Positions 1 to 8,311 of a DNA stretch of 64,000 nucleotides are shown in pieces. The DNA is taken from positions 12,446 to 76,445 of the forward strand of contig JAFAFW010000052.1 of assembly GCA_023423275.1 (NCBI GenBank), given 5' to 3'. Below the pieces are notes generated by a model. The model was not told where the DNA came from and ran no database searches. It saw only the letters and a program-made list of their open reading frames with translations. The DNA is from Pseudomonadota bacterium (GTDB lineage: Bacteria > Pseudomonadota > Alphaproteobacteria > Rhizobiales > Hyphomicrobiaceae). The first letter of the stretch is position 1. The number at the start of each line of letters is the position of its first letter. The position numbers and the translations under genes were made by a program.

Positions 1-1
1 C

Positions 2-955
2 GGAGACCCGATCGACCAGACGGGGCAGATGGAACGGGCGCGGGTCGCCCGCATGGCCGGTCAGGCGCGCGAGTCGCAAGTCTTCTTCCGATTGCAATTG
101 AAGGCGCCGCCGCAAACGAGCGGGGAACAGAAGAGCGCGGCAGACAGTCCGGGATCGGCGGCCCCTCCACGTTCGAGAGCGGTCGGACTCGATGAAACTT
201 CGACGACGCTGTCCCTGCTCCGTGCCGCCGAGCGCGGCCGCGGTGTTGCCGCGGGTGATCTGGAGCCGGGTGGCACGGACTCGACCGAGGCACTTCGCAA
301 GCTGACCTTCCTGCGATCCGGACCGGAAAAAGAAATCTACAATACACACGGCCTGCAGACGCCGGCCTCGCCGTATCAGCTCATGGCAGGCACAGTCATC
401 GCTGCCAGTCTCGTGACAGGTCTCAACTCCGATCTGCCGGGCTTCGTCATCGCCCAGGTGACGGAGAACATTTTCGATACTGTTTCAGGCCGGTTCTTGC
501 TTATTCCGCAGGGATCCCGCCTGATCGGAAAATACGACAATGTCGTCGCGTTCGGCCAGGAGCGCGCGCTCGTCGTCTGGCAGCGCATCATCCTGCCGGA
601 CGGTTCCTCCGTCGTCATCGACAATCTGCCCGCGACGGACAGCGGCGGATATGCCGGCCTCGCCGATCAGGTCGACCTGCATACCTGGCAACTGCTGAAG
701 GGCGTCGCGCTCGCAACCGTACTCGGCGTCGGTAGCGAGCTGGTGTTTGGCGGGTCTGGAGACAGTGATCTCATCCGCGCGCTGCAGCTCTCTACGCAAT
801 CGACCACCAACCGCGCCGGCCAGCGGCTCATCGAGCGGCATCTCAACGTCCAGCCGACCATCACTGTGCGCCCCGGCTGGCCGCTTCGCGTGATCGCCCA
901 CAAGGACATCATCATGCGCCCCTACCGCGCCGCCGCACCAATCACCGCCAACTGA
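2..955 (+). CDS. trbI: Conjugal transfer protein TrbI (VirB10-like), 5'-truncated by window edge
   Basis: TrbI is the VirB10-like scaffold of the conjugative type IV secretion system. It spans the inner membrane and periplasm and contributes to the outer-membrane pore. The reading frame is open to the left edge, so the N-terminal cytoplasmic part and transmembrane helix are missing. The visible part has a low-complexity linker followed by the conserved C-terminal VirB10/TrbI beta-barrel domain, with the typical stretches YQLMAGTVIAASLVTGLNSD, IPQGSRLIGKYD and GYAGLADQVD and a hydrophobic antenna region near LLKGVALATVLGVG. It ends 18 bases before the DUF736 gene and is probably the last gene of a trb operon. 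Confidence 0.93.
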   Translation, partial: GDPIDQTGQMERARVARMAGQARESQVFFRLQLKAPPQTSGEQKSAADSPGSAAPPRSRAVGLDETSTTLSLLRAAERGRGVAAGDLEPGGTDSTEALRKLTFLRSGPEKEIYNTHGLQTPASPYQLMAGTVIAASLVTGLNSDLPGFVIAQVTENIFDTVSGRFLLIPQGSRLIGKYDNVVAFGQERALVVWQRIILPDGSSVVIDNLPATDSGGYAGLADQVDLHTWQLLKGVALATVLGVGSELVFGGSGDSDLIRALQLSTQSTTNRAGQRLIERHLNVQPTITVRPGWPLRVIAHKDIIMRPYRAAAPITAN

Positions 956-973
956 CGAAGGAGAACAAGGGAT

Positions 974-1294
974 ATGGCCATCATCGGAACCTTCTCGCCC
1001 ATCAACAACGGCTACGCCGGCACCATCCATACGCTCAGCACGAACGCGCCGATACGAATCCTCCCCAACGATCGCAAGGAGACGGAGAGCGCGCCGGATT
1101 TCCGTATCGTCCACGGCAATACCGAGATCGGCGCCGCTTGGCGCAAGACAAGACAGAACTCCGAGCAGACCTACCTGCGCGTGCGGATCGACGACCCCGC
1201 CTGGCCGCAGCCGATTTGGGCGACCCTTCCGGAAGCAACGGACGATGGCGTCGTTCGCCTCGTCTGGCGCCGCGATAAGCCGGAGGGAGCGTGA
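974..1294 (+). CDS. DUF736 domain-containing protein
   Basis: The 106-residue protein begins with MAIIGTFSPINNGYAGTI and contains APDFRIVHGNTEIGAAW and YLRVRIDDPAWPQPIWATL. This is the pattern of the DUF736 family, which is common on alphaproteobacterial conjugative plasmids and ICEs and has no settled biochemical role. It follows trbI by 18 bases with a GAAGGAGA ribosome-binding site and ends 4 bases before the thioesterase start. Translation with the transfer operon and a role in element biology are therefore likely, but inferred. Confidence 0.9.
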   Translation: MAIIGTFSPINNGYAGTIHTLSTNAPIRILPNDRKETESAPDFRIVHGNTEIGAAWRKTRQNSEQTYLRVRIDDPAWPQPIWATLPEATDDGVVRLVWRRDKPEGA

Positions 1295-1298
1295 GCCC

Positions 1299-1814
1299 AT
1301 GACCGCCTCCAATCCGCTGAAGACCGACATGGCATGGTCAGCGCCAGCCAGGCATCCACCGCACCTCATGGACTATCCGATCCGCACAGCGGAGAAGCTG
1401 CGCTTCGCCGACACCGATTGCAACGGGCACATCTCCAATGCCGTGTTCGCCGTCTGCTGCCAGAACGCGCGCATGGAGCTGCTTCACGATCCGCGCCGCG
1501 TGCCGCTACCGATCGATGCCCAGTTCGTCATCGTGCGTTTCGAGATCGACTTCCTCGGCGAGATGCACTGGCCGGGCACGGTCGTGATTGGCACGCGCTG
1601 CGAGCGTATCGGCCGGTCCTCGCTCACGCTGGCGCAGGTCTTGTTCATCGACGGGAGCTGCGCCGCCAGCGCCAGATCGACAGTCGCGCTCATGGATCGC
1701 ACGACGCGGCGCGCGATACCGTTGCCGCCGGAGACAGCCGCAGCCGTCCAAGCCTTCCGTTCAGAGAACGGCAACGGCGCGCTCGACCCGAGCTGGCGGG
1801 GACGGGAGGGTTAA
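1299..1814 (+). CDS. Acyl-CoA thioesterase, 4HBT hotdog family
   Basis: This 171-residue protein has the 4-hydroxybenzoyl-CoA thioesterase signature FADTDCNGHISNA at residues 37-49, with the likely catalytic Asp40 and the GH/N pair (His44, Asn47). It is then followed by a single hotdog fold of normal length. The expected reaction is hydrolysis of a fatty or aromatic acyl-CoA; the substrate cannot be told. The ATG at 1299 has a GGAGGGA ribosome-binding site 10 bases upstream; an ATG at 1368 is an alternative. It sits between DUF736 and an MFS gene 5 bases downstream, so it appears to be ICE cargo co-transcribed with the transporter. Confidence 0.85.
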   Translation: MTASNPLKTDMAWSAPARHPPHLMDYPIRTAEKLRFADTDCNGHISNAVFAVCCQNARMELLHDPRRVPLPIDAQFVIVRFEIDFLGEMHWPGTVVIGTRCERIGRSSLTLAQVLFIDGSCAASARSTVALMDRTTRRAIPLPPETAAAVQAFRSENGNGALDPSWRGREG

Positions 1815-1819
1815 TCCGC

Positions 1820-3526
1820 ATGGCGTCCGCAATGCGACTGTCCCGCAATCCGTATTTCGACGTCTCCCATGGCGTCGCCGCCGATCCGGACAATGAGCTG
1901 CCGCGCATCCTGAGCCGGCCAAAAGATCAGGACAAAGAGACGCACCATGCCTCGGGTACATGGTATCTCATTGCCACGGTGCTGCTCCCGTTCGCGGCCG
2001 GCTATTACCTCGGCTATCTCTATCGCACCATCAATGCGCTGATCTCGGGCTCGCTCGTCAGCGAGTTCGGTCTCTCAGCCGCCGACCTCGGCGTGCTCAC
2101 TGCTACTCTGTTCCTGACCTTCGGCGCCATCCAGCTTCCACTCGGTGCCTGTCTCGATCGCTTCGGGCCGCGTCGCGTGCAGGCTGTGCTTCTCTCCATT
2201 GCGGCAATCGGTGCCGCCGTGTTCGCCCATGCCCACACCCTTGCCGGCCTGATCGTTGGGCGAGCCTTGATCGGCATCGGCGTCGCGGGGGCGCTCATGG
2301 CTGGCCTGAAAGCTCTCGTGCTGTGGTTTCCCGCCGAACGGATCGCGCTCGCGAATGGCTGGCTCATCACGCTCGGAGCACTCGGCGCCGTCACGGCAAC
2401 AGCACCCGCGGAGTTCATTGTTGACGAGATTGGATGGCGTGGCCTGTTCCTGCTCCTGGCGATTCTATCCGCGATCGCTGCACTGCTGATCCTGCGGTTC
2501 GTGCCCGAACGCCCTGCACGTCGGCTGGGCGAGGCGACCGCGCCCGGTATGAATATTCGCGCAATCTACCGGGATGTTCGATTCTGGCGCATCGCGCCGC
2601 TTTCGGCGACCACGATCGGCTCGGCCTGGGCACTCCAGAGCCTGTGGGCCGGACCATGGCTCGCCGAGGTCGAAGGACTGCCGCGCCACGACGTCGTCAT
2701 GCACCTCCTGCTGATGGCGATCGGCCTCAGTGCGTCGGCGCTCATTCTCGGAACTGCCGGCGATTGGCTTCGCAGGCGCGGCGTTTCCTTATCGACGACC
2801 TTTGGGTTTGCAACCGGGCTCTCCATGCTGGCGCAGCTCGCGCTGATCCTGCGCTGGCCCGTTCCAGCCTGGTTCCCCTGGATCGCAATCGCCGGCATAG
2901 GGGCCGGCACTGTCCTCAGCTACGCCATCGTGACGGAGCTCTTTCCGAAGTCGGCATCCGGACGCGCCAACGGTGCGCTCAACCTTCTCCATATTGGCAG
3001 CGCGTTCGCCGTGCAGGTCGGCGTCGGTTTCATCATAGACCTCTGGCCAGCAGAGCAGGGACGGCATCCGGTCGTCGCCTATCAGACGGGGCTCGGTATC
3101 AACCTCGCGCTGCAAGCCGCCGCGTTCCTATGGTTCGTGCGACCGGGGCGGCGCGCAGTCTTTACCCGAAATCTGCCGGCTCATCCCATTCACGCGCTGG
3201 CCATAACGCTCGGCGTGCCGGCCGCTGTCGCCATTCCCTATCTGCAGGCGCGCCAGGATTGGCGGTTCCGACAAGTGATCGCGCAGCGGCAAGTATCGGC
3301 ATGGCGCTCTGCGGCGCTGGTGTCTGCCGTGATCATGGCCGCGATCGGATCGACACTTCTGTTACCGGCCTCGATCGCAACGACGACCTCGGACGCGCAG
3401 CTCACATCGTACGAAAGACGCGCAGTGGTCGCGGCCCAGATCCTGCCGACGAATCTCGTCGATCATCTGCCACCGACGAGCTCACAGGCCATCGGCCACT
3501 CTTGGACCCGTCGGGGGGCTCCATGA
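1820..3526 (+). CDS. MFS transporter with C-terminal extension
   Basis: The 568-residue protein has a soluble N-terminus of about 45 residues, then about 12 hydrophobic helices. The MFS loop motif GACLDRFGPRRVQ lies between helices 2 and 3, and RALIGIGVAGALMAGLKA fits helix 4. After the MFS core (to about residue 450) there is a tail of more than 100 residues with another hydrophobic segment (SAALVSAVIMAAIGSTLLLP). Substrate is unknown. The start at 1820 is 5 bases after the thioesterase stop, and the stop overlaps the next start by 4 bases (ATGA), so the three genes are translationally coupled. It is probably a cargo transporter of the ICE. Confidence 0.85.
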   Translation: MASAMRLSRNPYFDVSHGVAADPDNELPRILSRPKDQDKETHHASGTWYLIATVLLPFAAGYYLGYLYRTINALISGSLVSEFGLSAADLGVLTATLFLTFGAIQLPLGACLDRFGPRRVQAVLLSIAAIGAAVFAHAHTLAGLIVGRALIGIGVAGALMAGLKALVLWFPAERIALANGWLITLGALGAVTATAPAEFIVDEIGWRGLFLLLAILSAIAALLILRFVPERPARRLGEATAPGMNIRAIYRDVRFWRIAPLSATTIGSAWALQSLWAGPWLAEVEGLPRHDVVMHLLLMAIGLSASALILGTAGDWLRRRGVSLSTTFGFATGLSMLAQLALILRWPVPAWFPWIAIAGIGAGTVLSYAIVTELFPKSASGRANGALNLLHIGSAFAVQVGVGFIIDLWPAEQGRHPVVAYQTGLGINLALQAAAFLWFVRPGRRAVFTRNLPAHPIHALAITLGVPAAVAIPYLQARQDWRFRQVIAQRQVSAWRSAALVSAVIMAAIGSTLLLPASIATTTSDAQLTSYERRAVVAAQILPTNLVDHLPPTSSQAIGHSWTRRGAP

Positions 3527-3744
3527 GTCCGGACGCGCCAGAGGACACCAAACCAGGGGGCGATCACCACCCTTCGAGCGATGCGGACGTGAGCAGCCCT
3601 CAAGAACCCAACGATCCAGTCGTCAGTGATGATTTTGGCCCGGAGATCCCGATCACTCAGGGCGAACTGGATGCAATCCAAACCTATCTCGGATCGATGC
3701 TGCGCAAGCTATTCTCGCTGAACAAGCCGGACAGACCACCCTGA
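3523..3744 (+). CDS. Small acidic hypothetical protein
   Basis: A 73-residue protein rich in Asp, Pro and Ser for about 45 residues, ending in a short helix-prone segment (QGELDAIQTYLGSMLRKLF). The start overlaps the MFS stop in an ATGA, which supports it as a real coupled gene. No signal peptide or membrane segment is visible and I do not recognise a family. The acidic head and amphipathic tail could suit a partner of the MFS protein, but that is only a guess from position. Confidence 0.6.
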   Translation: MSPDAPEDTKPGGDHHPSSDADVSSPQEPNDPVVSDDFGPEIPITQGELDAIQTYLGSMLRKLFSLNKPDRPP

Positions 3745-3755
3745 GGATGTTGAGC

Positions 3756-3776
3756 CACAACCGCCGACCGGTTGTG
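3756..3776 (+). terminator. Possible hairpin terminator after the cargo operon
   Basis: An 8-bp perfect stem (CACAACCG / CGGTTGTG) with a 5-base loop lies 11 bases after the small acidic gene. The U-tract is poor (TCATTG), so it is a weak intrinsic terminator or simply a hairpin. Confidence 0.35.
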
Positions 3777-3855
3777 TCATTGCACCCTTGTTCTGCCAGC
3801 ATTCACGGTTAGCATTTGCTCCCGCGGTCCGACGAGCGCAAGGGAGTGAAAAAGC

Positions 3856-5577
3856 ATGTTCGATCCTGAACTCAAGCGGAATGCTCGGCGGCCTGAAGCC
3901 GGGCAAATCGACTCGACCATCACCCTCGCATCGACGCCGCGCGCCGCCATCTACCTGCGCGTCTCGACGGGACGACAGGCCGAGAATGATCTGTCGATCC
4001 CGGATCAGAAGGCGCAAACCGAAGCCTGGGTTGCGCAACGCGGCTGGAGCGTCGTCGCCGAGTACGTCGAGCCGGGTGCTTCGGCCACTGACGACAAACG
4101 ACCCGAGTTCCAGCGCATGATCGAGCGCGCCTGCAATGGTGAGAATGCGTTCGACCTCATCGTCGTTCACTCCTTCTCACGTTTCTTCCGTGACGCCTTC
4201 GGGCTCGAGTTCTACGTGCGCAAGCTCGCCAAGAACGGCGTCAGGCTGGTTTCGATCACCCAGGAGCTCGGTGACGACCCGGCGCAAGTGATGATGCGGC
4301 AGGTCATCGCCCTGTTCGACGAGTATCAGTCAAAGGAAAATGCCAAGCACGTGCTGCGCTCCATGAAGGAGAACGCACGCCAGGGGTACTGGAATGGTGC
4401 CAAGCCCCCGTTCGGTTACACGACCGTCGAGATGGAGCGGCGCGGAAATCGCGTCAAGAAGAAGCTCGTCGTCGATCCCGTCGAAGCCGAGACGGTGCGA
4501 TTGATGTTCCGCCTCTTCCTCGTGGGCGATGAGGATTCCGGTCCGATGGGCGTCAAGGCCATCGTTGTCTGGCTCAATGAGCATGGCTATCGCACGCGCA
4601 GCGGCTCCACCTGGGCGATTGGCCCGTTGCACGCCCTGCTCAGCAACCCCGTCTACAGCGGACGCATGCGGTTCAATCGCCACGAGGCACGCAGCGGTCG
4701 GCGCAAGAGCGAAGCCGAGCAGGTCTTCGCCGAGGTGCCGGCGATCATCGAGCCGCAGGTGTTCGAGAAGGTTCAGAGCTTCCTCAAGGAGCGCAATCCC
4801 CGTGTCACGCCACCACGGATGGTAACCGGTCCCATCTTGCTGACGGGCCTTGCCGTCTGCGCCAGTTGCCGCGGCGCGATGACCCTGCGCACCGGCACGT
4901 CCAAGATGGGCAATGTGTACCGCTACTATTCCTGCTCGACCTGCGCCCGGCACGGCAAGTCGGTGTGCAAGGGGCGTTCGATCCGCATGGACAAGCTCGA
5001 CACCATCGTGATCGATCAGTTGGTCGATCGGCTGCTCGACCCATCCCGCCTGACGGCCATGCTGTCCTCGCTCGGCAGCGAACTCGCAGCCAAGGAGAAA
5101 GCCGTCAATACACGGATCGTGGCGCTGGAGCGAGAGGCCCATGAGGCGGGTGAGCGACTGCGCCGGCTCTATCAGGCCATCGAGGACGGCGTCGCCGAGA
5201 TGGACGACATCCTTAAGGATCGCATCACGGCATTGAAGCTGGATCGGGACCGTGTTCAGGAAGCCTTGGCACGCGCAAGAGGCGGCGCTCGTCCCTCCGT
5301 TGAGGTCAGTCCGATCGTCGTGGAGCAGTTCGGGCAGACCATGCGGCAAAACCTGACCACCGGCGAGATCCCCTTCCGCAAGGCCTATCTTGGCTCACTC
5401 GTCGATCGGATCGAGGTGGACGATCACGCCGTTCGCATCGTTGGCCGAAAAGACGTGCTGAAACAGGCCGTTCTGGCGAAAGGCGGTCCCATTCCTGGGG
5501 TTCGCAGTTTTGTTCGCAAATGGCGCCCCGTAGGGGACTCGAACCCCTGTTACCAACGTGAGAGGCTGGTGTCCTAG
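3856..5577 (+). CDS. Large serine recombinase (ICE integrase)
   Basis: This 573-residue protein has an N-terminal resolvase domain with the catalytic serine in YLRVS (Ser37), a recombinase domain (about residues 190-300), a zinc ribbon with Cys335/Cys338 and Cys360/Cys363, and a coiled coil around residues 410-470. It should catalyse site-specific integration and excision of the element by DNA cleavage through Ser37. From residue 556 the frame runs into the antisense strand of tRNA-Glu and stops there, so the final 18 residues are encoded by the target gene. The ATG at 3856 follows an AAGGGAG ribosome-binding site. The true C-terminus in the excised circle should differ. Confidence 0.93.
   Translation: MFDPELKRNARRPEAGQIDSTITLASTPRAAIYLRVSTGRQAENDLSIPDQKAQTEAWVAQRGWSVVAEYVEPGASATDDKRPEFQRMIERACNGENAFDLIVVHSFSRFFRDAFGLEFYVRKLAKNGVRLVSITQELGDDPAQVMMRQVIALFDEYQSKENAKHVLRSMKENARQGYWNGAKPPFGYTTVEMERRGNRVKKKLVVDPVEAETVRLMFRLFLVGDEDSGPMGVKAIVVWLNEHGYRTRSGSTWAIGPLHALLSNPVYSGRMRFNRHEARSGRRKSEAEQVFAEVPAIIEPQVFEKVQSFLKERNPRVTPPRMVTGPILLTGLAVCASCRGAMTLRTGTSKMGNVYRYYSCSTCARHGKSVCKGRSIRMDKLDTIVIDQLVDRLLDPSRLTAMLSSLGSELAAKEKAVNTRIVALEREAHEAGERLRRLYQAIEDGVAEMDDILKDRITALKLDRDRVQEALARARGGARPSVEVSPIVVEQFGQTMRQNLTTGEIPFRKAYLGSLVDRIEVDDHAVRIVGRKDVLKQAVLAKGGPIPGVRSFVRKWRPVGDSNPCYQRERLVS
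5521..5577. other. Element attachment site within tRNA-Glu 3' half
   Basis: The recombinase frame and the tRNA-Glu 3' half overlap from 5521 to 5577. The tRNA is intact, including an encoded CCA, which is expected if the element carries the tRNA 3' sequence as its att core. The exact crossover point cannot be set without the second att copy, which must lie left of position 1. Confidence 0.5.
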
Positions 5578-5596
5578 GCCACTAGACGAACGGGGC
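5521..5596 (-). tRNA. tRNA-Glu (CTC)
   Basis: Read on the minus strand, the 76 bases fold as a tRNA. The 7-bp acceptor stem pairs GCCCCGU with ACGGGGC, the anticodon loop is CUCUCAC giving anticodon CUC (Glu), the T loop is UUCGAAU, the discriminator base is G and CCA is encoded. It reads GAG codons. The 3' end is the integration site of the element to its left, and the minus-strand gene remains intact. Confidence 0.95.
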
Positions 5597-5725
5597 CGCG
5601 CCGAGGGCGCAAGCTATAGGTGAGGAAAGCCGCGCGATCAAGCGGCGATTTGATGGTAAGGCCCTAAGGCGGGATTCTGCGTCGGCGCGTGCCGGTCTCG
5701 TTGTCGCCGGCTTGGTATCTTATCC

Positions 5726-6094
5726 TTAGCGGGGTGTCTCGGGACGGAAGTCGATGCGGCTGATCACCTGTCCGGTGGTCAGGTTGATGACGACGATTCC
5801 CGTCTGATGGGGCGATTCGAACTGAACCGTCATTCGGTCGCCCGAGATGTTCGTGTTGCGGACCACGGCGCCGGATGGCAATGCGACGCTGATATCCTGC
5901 AAAACAGTGGCGCTGGATAGGCCGCGCCCTGGCTGCGTGGCAAGATAGGCGATCCGCGCGATCACGACACCGAAGCCGATGAGAAGGAGGATGCCGAGAC
6001 CGATGACGACGATCTTGAGCACGCGCACCTGCCGGGCGTCGGGCCCCACCAGGGCTTCAGCCGCTGGATCGCCGGCCGGGTCGACAGTTGTCAT
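5726..6094 (-). CDS. Small membrane protein, DUF6476-like
   Basis: A 122-residue protein with a soluble N-terminus of about 25 residues, one strong transmembrane helix (VLKIVVIGLGILLLIGFGVV) and a periplasmic beta-rich C-terminal domain ending ITTGQ/ISRIDF-like (TTGQVISRIDF). The size, topology and position divergent from rluD match a conserved alphaproteobacterial family that I recall as DUF6476; the family name is from memory. Function unknown. It is divergent from rluD with only 36 bases between the starts, so the two share a promoter region. Confidence 0.7.
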   Translation of the reverse strand: MTTVDPAGDPAAEALVGPDARQVRVLKIVVIGLGILLLIGFGVVIARIAYLATQPGRGLSSATVLQDISVALPSGAVVRNTNISGDRMTVQFESPHQTGIVVINLTTGQVISRIDFRPETPR

Positions 6095-6130
6095 GCCTTC
6101 TTATCCTCGTCCAATGGCAGTCGCGCATCC

Positions 6131-7150
6131 ATGACGCAGGACGCCAGCACCCTGCACATCGAAGTTCCACCCGAAGCAGGCGACCAACGTCTCGATCGCT
6201 TCCTGGCGTCGCACCTGGTGTCCGTAAGCCGATCCCGCCTTCAGGCCTTGATCAAAGCCGGTCACCTGCGCGATCCGCGCGGGACCATAAGAGACCCCGG
6301 TGTGCGGGTCAAACCGGGTGAGACGCTGATCCTGACGATTCCTCCACCAGAACCCGCGACGCCTCAGGCGCAGCGTTTGGACCTCAAAGTGGTTTACGAA
6401 GATGCCGACGTGATCGTCATCGACAAGCCGGCCGGGCTCGTTGTCCATCCCGCCGCCGGGCACGCGTCCGGAACTCTGGTTAACGCGTTGATTGCGCACT
6501 GTGGCGATAGCCTGTCCGGCATCGGGGGCGTGATGCGGCCGGGGATCGTGCATCGTCTGGACAAGGACACGACCGGTCTGCTGGTCGTCGCCAAGTCGGA
6601 CCGCGCGCATAAAGGGCTGGCAGAGCAGTTCGCTTCCCATGGGGCGGATGGACGTCTTGAACGCGCTTATCTGGCGTTTGCGTGGGGTGAGTTCGTGCCG
6701 ATCCGGGGAACCATCGATGCGCCGCTGGCGCGCAGCACGCAGAACCGCACGAAAATCGCGGTGACGCGTCCGGGGTTCGGTCGCCATGCGCGCACGCACT
6801 ACTGCGTGGTTGAAACCTACCGGGGAAGCGACGGGCGGCCTATTGCAAGTCAGGTTCGCGTCGAACTCGAAACAGGCCGCACGCACCAGATCCGGGTCCA
6901 TCTCGCGCACGCAGGGCACCCATTGTTGGGGGATGGAACTTATGGCGCCGGGTTCGCTGCCAGCGCGCGACGGCTCTCGGAGGGGGCGCAAGCTGCTCTG
7001 TCGGGTTTGGGGCGACAGGCCCTGCATGCCGCGGTTCTTGGCTTCGAACATCCGGTAACCGGGCGGCAAATCCGCTTTGAGAGCCCCCTCCCCGAGGACC
7101 TCGAGGTGTTACGCAGGGAACTGCTGTCGGAGCCTGCCAAGGGCAAATAA
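6131..7150 (+). CDS. rluD: RluA-family 23S rRNA pseudouridine synthase (RluD-like)
   Basis: The 339-residue protein has an N-terminal S4 RNA-binding domain (about residues 17-80) and an RluA catalytic domain. The signature HRLDKDTTGLLVVAK carries the catalytic Asp144, and GRTHQIRVHLAHAGHPLLGD is the conserved C-terminal motif. It should convert uridines of 23S rRNA helix 69 to pseudouridine; the RluD assignment over RluC rests on the S4 domain, length and the neighbouring rpoH, a frequent alphaproteobacterial order. The ATG at 6131 is the natural start for the S4 domain. Confidence 0.87.
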   Translation: MTQDASTLHIEVPPEAGDQRLDRFLASHLVSVSRSRLQALIKAGHLRDPRGTIRDPGVRVKPGETLILTIPPPEPATPQAQRLDLKVVYEDADVIVIDKPAGLVVHPAAGHASGTLVNALIAHCGDSLSGIGGVMRPGIVHRLDKDTTGLLVVAKSDRAHKGLAEQFASHGADGRLERAYLAFAWGEFVPIRGTIDAPLARSTQNRTKIAVTRPGFGRHARTHYCVVETYRGSDGRPIASQVRVELETGRTHQIRVHLAHAGHPLLGDGTYGAGFAASARRLSEGAQAALSGLGRQALHAAVLGFEHPVTGRQIRFESPLPEDLEVLRRELLSEPAKGK

Positions 7151-7210
7151 TGCGTCGTTAAGCTCGCGTTCAGGTTGCGATTGCGAAAAGGGGTCTTGAA
7201 TAAGAGCGAT

Positions 7211-7235
7211 GGAACTTCGATCTATTATGGCCGTT
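7211..7235 (+). promoter_or_regulatory. EcfG-type general stress promoter upstream of rpoH
   Basis: GGAAC at 7211-7215 and CGTT at 7232-7235 are separated by exactly 16 bases. This is an exact match to the GGAAC-N16/17-CGTT consensus of the alphaproteobacterial general-stress sigma factor EcfG. It would give a leader of about 170 bases before rpoH. This is a pattern match only. Confidence 0.6.
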
Positions 7236-7414
7236 CAGCCGTACATCACCTGTGTGTGACAGCCCGTTATAGGCGGCGCACAATGATGTGTTTTGAGTAC
7301 AACGGGGTCTCCGGCTCTACTGCATGAGACGATCCAGGCGCTGAGGCTGGAGAGGCTTTAAGATGGAGCGGTGCTGCTGCCGATCAAGGGGTCGGAAGCG
7401 GCATCGAAGCGAAG

Positions 7415-8311
7415 ATGGCGACAAAGGCACTTCCGACAATTGCAAGCGGGTCTGTTGGTCTCGCGCGGTATCTGGAAGAAATCCGGCGTTTTCCGATGCT
7501 GGAGCCGGGCGAGGAGTACATGCTCGCCAAGAGCTGGCAGGAGCACGCCGACTCCGACGCGGCCCAGAAACTGGTGACATCCCACCTCCGCTTGGTGGCG
7601 CGCATTGCCATGGGGTATCGGGGCTATGGCCTGCCGATCGGCGAGGTCATTTCAGAGGGCAACGTCGGCTTGATGCAGGCCGTGAAGCGCTTTGATCCCG
7701 ATCGCGGATTCCGCCTCGCAACCTATGCGATGTGGTGGATCCGCGCCTCCATTCAGGAATACATCCTGCGGTCATGGAGCCTCGTGAAGATGGGCACCAC
7801 GGCGGCGCAGAAGAAGCTGTTCTTCAACCTGCGGCGCGCCAAAGGCCAGCTTCAGGCGCTGGAAGAGGGTGACCTGCGCCCGGAACACGTCAAGGCAATC
7901 GCCAAGAAGCTCGGCGTGCCCGAGGACGACGTCGTGTCCATGAACCGGCGGCTGAGCGGCGATGCGTCGCTCAATGCGCCGGTCCGGGCCGATACGGAGT
8001 CAGGTGAGTGGCAGGATTGGCTGGTCGACGATGGTCCCAGTCAGGAGCAGGAACTTGCCGAACGCGATGAGTTGGATCAGCGGCGCAATTACCTGGCCGG
8101 TGCCTTGACCTCATTGAACGATCGCGAGCGGCGCATCTTCGAGGCTCGGCGGCTGTCCGATGAACCGGCCACCCTCGAGCAGCTGTCGACCGAGTTTGGC
8201 GTCTCCCGCGAGCGGATCCGCCAGATCGAGGTTCGTGCCTTCGAGAAGGTCCAGAAGGCGGTCCAGAAGGCCGCCAAGAACAGCGAACCGGCTGTCGCCG
8301 GCGCCGCGTAA
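7415..8311 (+). CDS. rpoH: RNA polymerase heat-shock sigma factor RpoH (sigma-32)
   Basis: The 298-residue protein has sigma region 1.2, region 2 with EGNVGLMQAVKRFDP and YAMWWIRASIQEYILRSWSL, the RpoH box QKKLFFNLR (residues 132-140) that separates sigma-32 from the housekeeping factor, and region 4 with the HTH EFGVSRERIRQIEVRAFEKV. It directs RNA polymerase to heat-shock promoters. An EcfG-type promoter lies about 180 bases upstream, so general-stress control is likely. Many alphaproteobacteria have two rpoH genes, and which one this is cannot be told from the window. Confidence 0.95.
   Translation: MATKALPTIASGSVGLARYLEEIRRFPMLEPGEEYMLAKSWQEHADSDAAQKLVTSHLRLVARIAMGYRGYGLPIGEVISEGNVGLMQAVKRFDPDRGFRLATYAMWWIRASIQEYILRSWSLVKMGTTAAQKKLFFNLRRAKGQLQALEEGDLRPEHVKAIAKKLGVPEDDVVSMNRRLSGDASLNAPVRADTESGEWQDWLVDDGPSQEQELAERDELDQRRNYLAGALTSLNDRERRIFEARRLSDEPATLEQLSTEFGVSRERIRQIEVRAFEKVQKAVQKAAKNSEPAVAGAA

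Larger units (their letters stand above)
1..5577. mobile_element. Right end of an integrative conjugative element in tRNA-Glu
   Basis: The segment joins the end of a trb-type conjugation operon (TrbI), a DUF736 gene, cargo genes and a large serine recombinase that abuts and overlaps the 3' end of tRNA-Glu. A recombinase next to a tRNA 3' end beside conjugation genes is the usual layout of an ICE terminus. The right boundary lies inside the tRNA overlap (5521-5577). The left end, relaxase, coupling protein and the other att copy lie outside the window, so whether the element is complete or mobile cannot be judged here. Confidence 0.8.
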
